A stretch of DNA of 9,027 bases from Candidatus Omnitrophota bacterium. GTDB lineage: Bacteria; Omnitrophota; Gorgyraeia; B26-G9. Shown piece after piece: positions 1 through 5,992 of this stretch. A program made the position numbers and the translations under genes. The notes beneath the pieces were generated by a model. That model searched no databases. It saw only the letters and a list, made by a program, of their open reading frames with translations, and had not been told where the DNA came from. Position 1 is the stretch's first letter; every line of letters starts with the position of its first letter. The stretch lies in NCBI GenBank assembly GCA_003645745.1, contig QNCH01000050.1, positions 1-9,027 of the forward strand. The letters are read 5' to 3'.

Positions 1-344
1 ATGTTTTTGAAAAAGGGCAGGCAGAAGATATTTATATGAGCAGTATAAAGGACAGCGTTAGAAAGGAACTTGTTGAATACTTTGGTATGGATGCTCAAAA
101 AGCAGAAACAATTGTGTCTGGTATTGTTCGTTCTGAGATGACATACGAAAGAGAATTAATTTCGTATCAGCCTACAATTGAAGATATTTCTAATGTTTTG
201 AATATCGATGTGGCAGCAGATAAAACTAGTACATTAATTCTTCCTGATGCTAGTATGGGAGGAGAAGATAATTTGGCGGTGAAAATACAGAAGCAGAAAA
301 CGCTTGATCAGGAGATTGTTGCTGCGCTAAATAGTTCTATATAG
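1..344 (+). CDS. C-terminal part of an unrecognised protein (5' end outside the window)
   Basis: The reading frame whose first complete codon begins at base 3 is open from the window edge to the TAG at 342-344. An ATG lies at 36, but the sequence before it (VFEKGQAEDIY) reads like protein and no convincing ribosome-binding site precedes it. I therefore treat this as the 3' end of a longer gene rather than a 102-residue protein. The visible part is soluble-looking and probably mostly helical, with charged stretches such as SVRKELVEYF and KIQKQKTLDQE, and no membrane segment, signal peptide or metal motif. I do not recognise the family. Its stop codon touches the repeat-bearing intergenic region, and the next gene converges on it from the opposite strand. 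Confidence 0.6.
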   Translation, partial: VFEKGQAEDIYMSSIKDSVRKELVEYFGMDAQKAETIVSGIVRSEMTYERELISYQPTIEDISNVLNIDVAADKTSTLILPDASMGGEDNLAVKIQKQKTLDQEIVAALNSSI

Positions 345-348
345 AGAA

Positions 349-473
349 GTAATTGGTGAATGAAGCGTGGAATTTACAACTGAAACCCTGGTTCAGGCAC
401 CGATTACAAGATTGAGTAAATGGTTCCTATAATATTCCCTTAAAAAGAAATATACCAATTACGTTTGAGTATA
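349..473 (+). repeat. Dispersed palindromic element, diverged copy between convergent genes
   Basis: This is most of the gap between the two convergent genes. The right end, 454-473, is a 20-base exact match (ACCAATTACGTTTGAGTATA) to the right end of the large element at 7604-7785. The left end, GTAATTGGT at 349-357, is the perfect 9-base inverse of 454-462. The outermost left tip is not conserved, and the interior shares little with the full copy beyond GAATGAAG near 358-365. A weak bulged hairpin (CTGA-AACC-CT-GGTT-CAG) sits at 380-396, with no T-tract to make it an intrinsic terminator. The right tip stops four bases short of the stop codon of the minus-strand gene. I see no gene in 345-477. 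Confidence 0.55.
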
Positions 474-477
474 CTGG

Positions 478-3195
478 TTATTTTTTTAAACTAATTCTAA
501 TTTTAATTTGGATTTTATCAGGCAGATTTGTAATCTCTTTTCTGGGGATTAATATTTTATTAGAAGAAATGGTTTTAAAAGTAATCTCTGATGGCTCAAT
601 TTTAACATTTGCGATTTGGTATTTGTTAAATTTGAGTTTCTCAGGGTTATAAAATTTAACAGTTATACGTTTTTCCGCGAAATAGCATTGAGCGGAAATA
701 GTTGTTGAATTTTTAAATTGCGCGCTAACTAATTTTGGCTCAATAACTAAATCGCCAAAATAGCCTTTAATTCCAAAAACTTCAGTTAATACAGTCATTA
801 TATACCAGCTTGCCGATCCTGTAAGGTAAGAATACATTCCTTGTCCCGCCAAGTCAAAATATTCAGGCAAACAAGGGAATATTTTACTTTTTTCAGTGTC
901 CTGTGCTAAATTAAATAAACTTTGCAGAATTTTGAAACCTTCTTCTGCACTGCCTTGCTGGTAAAGCGCGTAAGCAAACATAACGCACATATGGCTAAAA
1001 ATAGCCCCGTTTTCTTTACTTCCATAAGAAAAAGCAAATGCCCGTCCTAAATGGAATTGAGGTGATTTGAAATCAGTATTTAAACGCAATCCTGAAAGTT
1101 TTTTATCATTTAAATATTTGTTCACAGAACGTATAATTTTTGCTGTTTGTTCTTTTGAAGCTATGCCGCTCATTAAAGGGAATACCTGGCCAGTAAGCGT
1201 CATTCTAATCGTATTGTTTATTTTTCCTTCAATTTGTTTGCCCTGATTGTCATAATATCCATTAAAAAAACCAATTTTTTTATTAATATCAAGCCATTCG
1301 TTTTTCCTGATCTGTTCATAGCTCCATTGCCATTTCTTAGATAAATCATTGATTAACGCATCAATGCTGATACTCACTTTTTTGCCGTTTATCTGTGTTT
1401 TAACTGCATTAAAATAACGCGTTAACAAGGCATTTTTCTTGTCCGCGGAATTATAATTAATCGATGTTTTTCCTAAAGTATCAAGCAGGATTAATATTTC
1501 TTTTGCTAGATTAATATTTCTTTTGGGAAAATGTTTTTTTAGTTCTTTAAGCAGTATTGTCATATTACGTAAATTCCATGCATAAAAACAAGTAAAAGCT
1601 ACGCTTTCGCCATGTTCTTTTGCCATATCCAGCCCATCGTTCCAATCCGCGCTTTCAAGTTTGATATTATTATTTTTGCCAACATTAAAAAATGCACTCA
1701 GGTGCTGGATGAGAATATGTTCTAAGATTGTGCCTTTATATATATTGCCTTGTTTTGTGCGTAAATGTTTGCAGTCCTGGTTCCATAGATAATTTGTACT
1801 TGTGCCTCTTGAGATTTGTTGGTCGTAAAAATAAGTATGATTTTCAAAAAGAATATTAAAATCTCCTGTTTGGTGAATGTAGAGCTGTAAGGTAAAATAT
1901 GGCCATACACCATGGTCCATCCATACACGAGGTATTTTGTTGCGGTCAGCAATAAAATGGCCTGGTTTTTTGGTGATAATTGTGGCATTAGTGCCGTCAA
2001 TTCTTATGCCTGAGAAATTAATAGATAATGTGTGCTTGATTTTTTTAGGATGAATAAAAAGTAAAGTTAGCGTATCCTGCCAGAGGTCGCGCCATCCTTT
2101 GCCTCCGCGTCCGTAATCAAAATCAGGCAAAAAAGAACATCCAAAAATTTTTCTTAAAACAGGCTGTAAAGTTACCCAGCGCAGCCAATTATCAAAATTA
2201 TTTTCTTTGCTCTGAAAACTAATCATTTCAACCTTTTTTTCCCAAAAGTTTTTGTTTTCAGATAACGCAGATGCTATTTTGCTGGGATGATTAAATTTTT
2301 TGAAAATTTGGGCTATTTGCTGTGGTTTCTCCGCAATTCCAAGCATTAAGATATAAGTAGCGGATTGTTTTGGAGCTAATGTTTTAGCCTGAAAACGCAA
2401 TGCCCCGATAGCTTCTTTGCCTTGATGAATGCGGGAAATTTTTTTTAAGGGCATTAAATTTTTTATAATTGCCTGAGGCCTCTCAAGGCAGCCGCCAGGC
2501 CCGATAAAAGATTCTATAGTTGGAAAATATCCTTGAGGAGCGCGACTGTTTTGTTCACAGCCAAGCACAAAATAGGAAAAATGGTTAATTCTATGTCCGC
2601 GTTCATCAAAAGACATTACGGGTTTTACAATAATTCCGTTTTTTGTTAATTTTATTCTGTGTAAAAGGCTTGTTACGTGCCTGTGATCTCGTAAATTGTC
2701 TGCTGAACGGCCAAAAATGGGGATCGCGGAAGTTGGCGTAAAACTTATTGTTTTTTTTGTAAGATTAGTAATTTTTATCCGCATAATTTCTGTATGATCT
2801 GCGGTTACCGGGACAAAATTTGTAATTTCAGCTTCCAATCCCAGTTCTTTAGACGTTCTTGTAATTGTATGCCAGAGTATGCCTGCTTTAAGTAAAGTTT
2901 TTTCAGGCTTATGCATTAATGCAGTGCAGCCGGTAATTGACCACACAGTATTTTTATTAATGTAGAGCCAGAAATTTCTGGATGACTTTATATTATAAAG
3001 GCATTCTCTTGTTACAGGCTGCATTAGAAAATGATTTTGCCCTAATTTTATATCACCTTTTAATTGCGGCGTAATTGAAGACATAAATTCCGCTTCATTT
3101 GCCAAAGGAAAATAAAGCTGATTAATTTTTTCAGCATCAGGGAAAATAAAATCTCCGTTAGTGCCGGTGAATTTCCATAATTGTTTTTTCATCAT
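478..3195 (-). CDS. GH94-family glycoside phosphorylase (cellobiose/laminaribiose phosphorylase type)
   Basis: This 905-residue protein has the size and order of a GH94 inverting phosphorylase, which splits a beta-linked glucose disaccharide or oligosaccharide with phosphate to give alpha-glucose 1-phosphate. An N-terminal beta-sandwich domain (about 20-290, including LYFPLANEAEFMSSITP and GDIKLGQNHFLMQP) precedes an (alpha/alpha)6 barrel. The barrel shows GRGGKGWRDLWQD (362-374), RIDGTNATII near 398-407, WMDHGVWPYF near 425-434 and ADWNDGLD (516-523). The DWND motif holds the family's proton-donor aspartate. A late YLTGSASWY segment is also typical. No signal peptide is present, so it is cytoplasmic. 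The exact substrate cannot be read from sequence; the roughly 900-residue length and GRGG-GWRDLWQD form make a beta-1,3 (laminaribiose) specificity possible. The start is MMKK; no Shine-Dalgarno precedes it, and a promoter lies so close that the mRNA may be leaderless. Confidence 0.85.
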   Translation of the reverse strand: MMKKQLWKFTGTNGDFIFPDAEKINQLYFPLANEAEFMSSITPQLKGDIKLGQNHFLMQPVTRECLYNIKSSRNFWLYINKNTVWSITGCTALMHKPEKTLLKAGILWHTITRTSKELGLEAEITNFVPVTADHTEIMRIKITNLTKKTISFTPTSAIPIFGRSADNLRDHRHVTSLLHRIKLTKNGIIVKPVMSFDERGHRINHFSYFVLGCEQNSRAPQGYFPTIESFIGPGGCLERPQAIIKNLMPLKKISRIHQGKEAIGALRFQAKTLAPKQSATYILMLGIAEKPQQIAQIFKKFNHPSKIASALSENKNFWEKKVEMISFQSKENNFDNWLRWVTLQPVLRKIFGCSFLPDFDYGRGGKGWRDLWQDTLTLLFIHPKKIKHTLSINFSGIRIDGTNATIITKKPGHFIADRNKIPRVWMDHGVWPYFTLQLYIHQTGDFNILFENHTYFYDQQISRGTSTNYLWNQDCKHLRTKQGNIYKGTILEHILIQHLSAFFNVGKNNNIKLESADWNDGLDMAKEHGESVAFTCFYAWNLRNMTILLKELKKHFPKRNINLAKEILILLDTLGKTSINYNSADKKNALLTRYFNAVKTQINGKKVSISIDALINDLSKKWQWSYEQIRKNEWLDINKKIGFFNGYYDNQGKQIEGKINNTIRMTLTGQVFPLMSGIASKEQTAKIIRSVNKYLNDKKLSGLRLNTDFKSPQFHLGRAFAFSYGSKENGAIFSHMCVMFAYALYQQGSAEEGFKILQSLFNLAQDTEKSKIFPCLPEYFDLAGQGMYSYLTGSASWYIMTVLTEVFGIKGYFGDLVIEPKLVSAQFKNSTTISAQCYFAEKRITVKFYNPEKLKFNKYQIANVKIEPSEITFKTISSNKILIPRKEITNLPDKIQIKIRISLKK

Positions 3196-3200
3196 TATTA

Positions 3201-3229
3201 AATCTAACTTAAGGTTAGAGGAATGTCAA
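3201..3229 (-). promoter_or_regulatory. Sigma70-like promoter for the GH94 gene
   Basis: Read on the minus strand, a perfect TTGACA (3229-3224) is followed after 17 bases by TAGATT (3206-3201). Transcription would start about 6-7 bases further on, which falls on or next to the ATG at 3195-3193. No AGGAGG-like site lies between promoter and start. The geometry is strong for an AT-rich genome, but AT-rich DNA also yields such matches by chance. Confidence 0.5.
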
Positions 3230-3272
3230 GTTTATCTTAATAATAACAAATTTGTGATAATAATTTGACATT
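3222..3272. promoter_or_regulatory. Candidate shared operator in the divergent promoter region
   Basis: AATGTCAA at 3222-3229 is inversely repeated as TTGACATT at 3265-3272, so each arm contains the -35 box of one divergent promoter. Between them lies a perfect 10-base palindrome, ACAAATTTGT (3246-3255), close to but not exactly at the dyad centre. A regulator bound here could affect both genes. Two consensus -35 boxes facing apart will partly mimic a dyad, so only the central palindrome is independent evidence. Confidence 0.25.
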
Positions 3273-3293
3273 TGGGGAATAAATCTATAGAAT
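3265..3293 (+). promoter_or_regulatory. Sigma70-like promoter for hisG
   Basis: A perfect TTGACA (3265-3270) is separated by 17 bases from TAGAAT (3288-3293). The predicted transcription start is near 3300, giving a leader of about 105 bases before the hisG ATG at 3406. That leader contains the perfect hairpin at 3333-3361. Confidence 0.55.
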
Positions 3294-3332
3294 ATACAAA
3301 TTGTGGCTTGCAAAAAGATATGGAAGTTATTT

Positions 3333-3361
3333 TATAGTCAAACCTATTACGTTTGACTATA
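3333..3361 (+). repeat. Perfect 11-bp hairpin made from the repeat family's tip sequence
   Basis: TATAGTCAAAC (3333-3343) and GTTTGACTATA (3351-3361) are exact inverses around a 7-base loop. The right part, TTACGTTTGACTATA (3347-3361), is the same 15-mer found at the right tip of the dispersed element, with C at the variable position. The matching base in the left arm is changed too, so pairing is kept. It lies in the predicted hisG leader. No T-tract follows, so it does not look like an intrinsic terminator. It may be a minimal element remnant, an RNA structure, or both. Confidence 0.65.
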
Positions 3362-3392
3362 GTTTGAGCCATTGGCTTTAGATAAAGGTGAA

Positions 3393-3397
3393 AGAGG
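3393..3397 (+). promoter_or_regulatory. Ribosome-binding site that fixes the hisG start
   Basis: AGAGG lies 8 bases before the ATG at 3406. The upstream in-frame GTG at 3388 has no properly spaced site, so the ATG is preferred. Confidence 0.6.
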
Positions 3398-3405
3398 CAA
3401 AAAAA

Positions 3406-4281
3406 ATGCAGAAAAAGATAAAAATAGGCTTGCCTAAAGGAAGTTTGCAGGAATCTACTTTGCGGATGTTTAAGAAAGCTGGGTTTTCTATTATTACTTC
3501 TAGTCGCTCATATTTTCCGATTATTGATGACCCTGAAATCGAAGCAGTACTTTTAAGGGCACAGGAATTACCGCGTTATGTGGAAAATGGAGTTTTAGAT
3601 TGTGCTGTTACCGGCGCTGACTGGGTTTTAGAGAATAATGCTAAGGTAGTTGTGGTTACTGATTTGATGTATTCAAAACAAAGTATGAATCCTGTGCGTT
3701 GGGTTTTAGCTGTCCCTTATGACTCTAAAATAAAAGATGTTAATGGGCTTAAAGGAAAACTGCTGGCAACAGAATTGGTTAATGTAACGAAAAATTATTT
3801 AAAGCAGCATAAAGTTAATGCCGCGGTTGAGTTTAGTTGGGGCGCTACAGAGGCTAAAGTTCCGCAGCTTGTAGATGCGATAGTGGAATTAACTGAAACA
3901 GGATCCAGTTTAAAAGCTCATAATTTAAAAATTATTGATACAATCTGCCATTCTACTACGCAGTTTATTGCAAACAAAAGCGTTTGGAATGATCAATGGA
4001 AAAAGTTAAAAATTGATGGCATTGCGTTGTTGCTTCAGGCTGCGCTTAATGCTGTTGGAAAAGTTGGAATAAAGCTTAATGTTGAAGAAAAAAAATTAAA
4101 ACGAGTACTTTCTTTACTGCCTGCGATGAATGGCCCTACGGTGTCTCATCTGAGCAGGAAAGGTTGGTACGCGATAGAAATAGTGGTTGCAGAAAAGGTT
4201 GTGCGCGGTTTAATTCTTAAATTGAAAAAAGCAGGGGCAGAGGGAATTATAGAATATACTTTATCTAAAGTTGTCCCGTAG
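3406..4281 (+). CDS. hisG: ATP phosphoribosyltransferase, long form (HisG_L)
   Basis: Catalyses the first step of histidine synthesis, joining ATP and PRPP to give phosphoribosyl-ATP in the cytoplasm. From the chosen ATG the protein has 291 residues, the usual long-form size. It begins with the family's GLPKGSLQ (8-15) and has GADW near 70-73, GATEAKVP near 146-153 and the PRPP-binding loop VELTETGSSL near 160-169. It ends in a regulatory HisG_C domain with LLPAMNGPTVSHL (236-248) and a GWYAIEIVV stretch. The long form is normally histidine-inhibited and does not need HisZ. An in-frame GTG at 3388 would add six residues, but the AGAGG spacing favours the ATG. No other his gene is in the window, so it stands apart from a his operon here. 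The leader lacks a histidine-rich peptide. Confidence 0.93.
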   Translation: MQKKIKIGLPKGSLQESTLRMFKKAGFSIITSSRSYFPIIDDPEIEAVLLRAQELPRYVENGVLDCAVTGADWVLENNAKVVVVTDLMYSKQSMNPVRWVLAVPYDSKIKDVNGLKGKLLATELVNVTKNYLKQHKVNAAVEFSWGATEAKVPQLVDAIVELTETGSSLKAHNLKIIDTICHSTTQFIANKSVWNDQWKKLKIDGIALLLQAALNAVGKVGIKLNVEEKKLKRVLSLLPAMNGPTVSHLSRKGWYAIEIVVAEKVVRGLILKLKKAGAEGIIEYTLSKVVP

Positions 4282-4317
4282 AATGTGTATTGGAATAGGC
4301 AGGGGGATTTGAGTATA
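4282..4317 (+). repeat. Possible eroded remnant of the dispersed element
   Basis: The hisG stop is followed by TATTGGAATAGGCAGGGGG and then TTTGAGTATA (4308-4317). The last ten bases equal the tip of the dispersed element. TATTGGAA and GCAGGGG recall pieces of its arms (CTATATTGGAACG and GTGCAGGGG), although they are not collinear with either arm. It is too short and rearranged to be certain. Confidence 0.3.
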
Positions 4318-4319
4318 AA
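4290..4319 (+). promoter_or_regulatory. Weak candidate promoter for the small-protein/TPR/protease cluster
   Basis: TTGGAA (4290-4295) and TATAAA (4314-4319) are 18 bases apart, ahead of the 4347 gene. The -10 overlaps the TTTGAGTATA repeat tip. The cluster could equally be read from the hisG promoter, since the gap is only 65 bases and no terminator is seen. Confidence 0.25.
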
Positions 4320-4346
4320 TTATTATTTTAAGGAGGAAAAAGTTTT

Positions 4347-4442
4347 ATGCCTTGTGGAAAGAAAAGAAAACGTCAGAAAATGTCTCAACATAAAAGAAAA
4401 AAAAGGTTAAGAAGAGATAGGCACAAGAAAAAGGATAAATAG
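4347..4442 (+). CDS. 31-residue basic protein, AURKAIP1/COX24 (mS38-like) family
   Basis: A very small, extremely basic protein that begins MPCGKKRKRQKMSQHKRKKR and ends in further Lys/Arg plus KKKDK; about two thirds of its residues are Lys or Arg. The MPCGKKRKR(H/Q)KM-(S/A)-x-HKRKKRLR pattern matches, from memory, small bacterial proteins annotated as AURKAIP1/COX24-domain proteins. These are relatives of the C-terminus of mitochondrial ribosomal protein mS38, so a ribosomal or rRNA-binding role is the best inference. A strong AGGAGG (4331-4336) sits 10 bases before the ATG, supporting real translation. The stop is 14 bases before the TPR lipoprotein gene, and its TAG runs into AGGAAA that could serve as that gene's ribosome-binding site. 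Gene callers with a 100-base minimum would miss it. Confidence 0.85.
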   Translation: MPCGKKRKRQKMSQHKRKKRLRRDRHKKKDK

Positions 4443-4456
4443 GAAACAGCATTTTA

Positions 4457-5992
4457 ATGAAAGACAAAAAGAGAAATTTATTGTGTTTAATAGTTTCTGT
4501 TTTTATTTTTAGTGGTTGTTTTTCTGCTAAGACAGGTTCGTTAAAATCTTTTAATGCCTTGGAACAGCCTGATCAAATGAATGTAAATTCTAAAGCCTGC
4601 GCCCATTATTTGCGTGGGCTTTTGTATGAAAGGCAGGGTAGTCTTGACAGGGCAGTTTCAGAGTTTTCGAAAGCTCATAACTATGATCAGGATTCAACTG
4701 CGGTTTTGACTAAATTAGCAGCATCATATTTTAGGAAGGGTGAATTTCCACACGCGATTGGCGCATTAAAAAAGGTTTTTGTTTTAGAACCTGAGAACAT
4801 AAAGGCTAGGTTACTTTTAGCAATTATTTATACTCATATGGCCAGGTTTGAAGATGCCAGCTTATTGTATAAAGAAGTTATCGAGCTTGACCCTGAAAAT
4901 AAACATGCTCTTTTGAGTATTGCTGATTTGTATGTTTTTGAAAAGAAAACAGAAAAAGCAATTCTTATTTATGAACAAATAGTGATTAAAGAGCAACCTC
5001 AGCATGCTTTTATTTATTTTAATCTGGGGATGCTTTACCTCCAGATAGGTAAATATGACGAAGCTGTGCGTTGTCTGGAACAAGCGCTGCATTTAAAATC
5101 GGATTATGTAGAAGCATATTTGTGCATAGGCCTTGTTTATGAGTTAAAAGATGAAATTGGTAAATCTGAACAAGCATATAAGTCTGTAATTAATATAATG
5201 CCTAAAAATTGCCTTGCCCATTTCCGGTTAGGGAGTTTATATCTTGGCACTGATCAGGATGAAAAAGCTTTGCAGCAATTTCAGCGGGTAATTGAGATTA
5301 ATCCTGAAATTGTAGAACCTTATTTCGAAATTGCCCGTACTTATTTAAAATTAGACAATCCTGACGCGGCAATTAAAATTTTATTAAGTAGAGAAAACTT
5401 TATAAAAGAAAAAGCATATTTTTTTTTGTTATTAGGCATAGCTAATAGCGTTAAAGATGATTTTGTTTTAGCAGAACAATATTACCATAAAGCTCTTACA
5501 GAAAAACCTGATTATGAGGCAGCTCGTTTTTATTTAGCTGTACTTTATGAAAGGCAGGGCAAAAGAGATTTGTCAAAGCAAGAGTTTTTACTGATAATAG
5601 AGAATAATCCGGATAACAGCGTTGCTTGTAATTATCTTGGTTATATGTATGCTGAAGATGGAGCAAATTTAGATAAAGCAATTGAATTAATTAAAAAAGC
5701 AATCAAAATAGAACCGAAAAATGGCGCGTATGTGGATTCTTTAGGTTGGGCATATTATAAAAAAGGTAATTTAGAGTACGCGCTTAAATATCTTGAACAA
5801 GCAGTGAGCTTACTTGACTCAGATTTTGAAATTCATTCTCATCTTGGACAAGTATATTTTGAGAAAGGTTGTTTTTCAAAAGCGCGAAAACATTGGGAAA
5901 GATCTTTGAAAATTAAGCCTGCTCAGGTTGAAGTAAAAGAAAAATTAGAAAATTTAATTGCAAATAATGGAAAACGAGGAGGAAAACAATGA
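4457..5992 (+). CDS. TPR-repeat lipoprotein
   Basis: This 511-residue protein has a lipoprotein signal peptide: Lys/Arg-rich start, hydrophobic core LLCLIVSVFIF, and lipobox FSGC with the acylated Cys at 21. It should face the periplasm from the inner or outer membrane. Residues 47-490 form about thirteen consecutive 34-residue TPR units, for example HYLRGLLYERQGSLDRAVSEF, YFNLGMLYLQIGKYDEA and VDSLGWAYYKKGNLEYALKY. The YVDSLGWAYY…HLGQVYF ending resembles large bacterial TPR lipoproteins that act as adaptors or assembly helpers, such as the Pseudomonas LbcA adaptor of the CtpA protease. The tail is basic (NNGKRGGKQ). The stop overlaps the start of the FtsH-like gene in an ATGA, so the two are translationally coupled and likely work together. 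The partner protein is unknown; scaffold is the safe description. Confidence 0.88.
   Translation: MKDKKRNLLCLIVSVFIFSGCFSAKTGSLKSFNALEQPDQMNVNSKACAHYLRGLLYERQGSLDRAVSEFSKAHNYDQDSTAVLTKLAASYFRKGEFPHAIGALKKVFVLEPENIKARLLLAIIYTHMARFEDASLLYKEVIELDPENKHALLSIADLYVFEKKTEKAILIYEQIVIKEQPQHAFIYFNLGMLYLQIGKYDEAVRCLEQALHLKSDYVEAYLCIGLVYELKDEIGKSEQAYKSVINIMPKNCLAHFRLGSLYLGTDQDEKALQQFQRVIEINPEIVEPYFEIARTYLKLDNPDAAIKILLSRENFIKEKAYFFLLLGIANSVKDDFVLAEQYYHKALTEKPDYEAARFYLAVLYERQGKRDLSKQEFLLIIENNPDNSVACNYLGYMYAEDGANLDKAIELIKKAIKIEPKNGAYVDSLGWAYYKKGNLEYALKYLEQAVSLLDSDFEIHSHLGQVYFEKGCFSKARKHWERSLKIKPAQVEVKEKLENLIANNGKRGGKQ

Noticed and set aside
36..344. Complete 102-residue gene starting at ATG 36
   Set aside because: The frame stays open to the window edge, the upstream residues look coding, and no good ribosome-binding site precedes the ATG.
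380..396. Intrinsic terminator between the convergent genes
   Set aside because: The stem is short and bulged, and neither side has a T-tract.
1722..2000. Minus-strand frame inside the GH94 gene
   Set aside because: It lies in another frame of a clearly coding gene, has no family features and no ribosome-binding site.
3320..3337. Histidine leader peptide and attenuator ahead of hisG
   Set aside because: The only short frame in the leader (ATG at 3320) encodes MEVIL with no histidines, and the hairpin lacks a T-tract.
3388..3405. GTG at 3388 as the hisG start
   Set aside because: The AGAGG site is correctly spaced for the ATG at 3406, and family members begin a few residues before the GLPKGS motif.
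4862..5681. Two minus-strand frames opposite the TPR gene
   Set aside because: They are by-products of the AT-rich repeat coding of the TPR gene, with low-complexity translations and no start signals.
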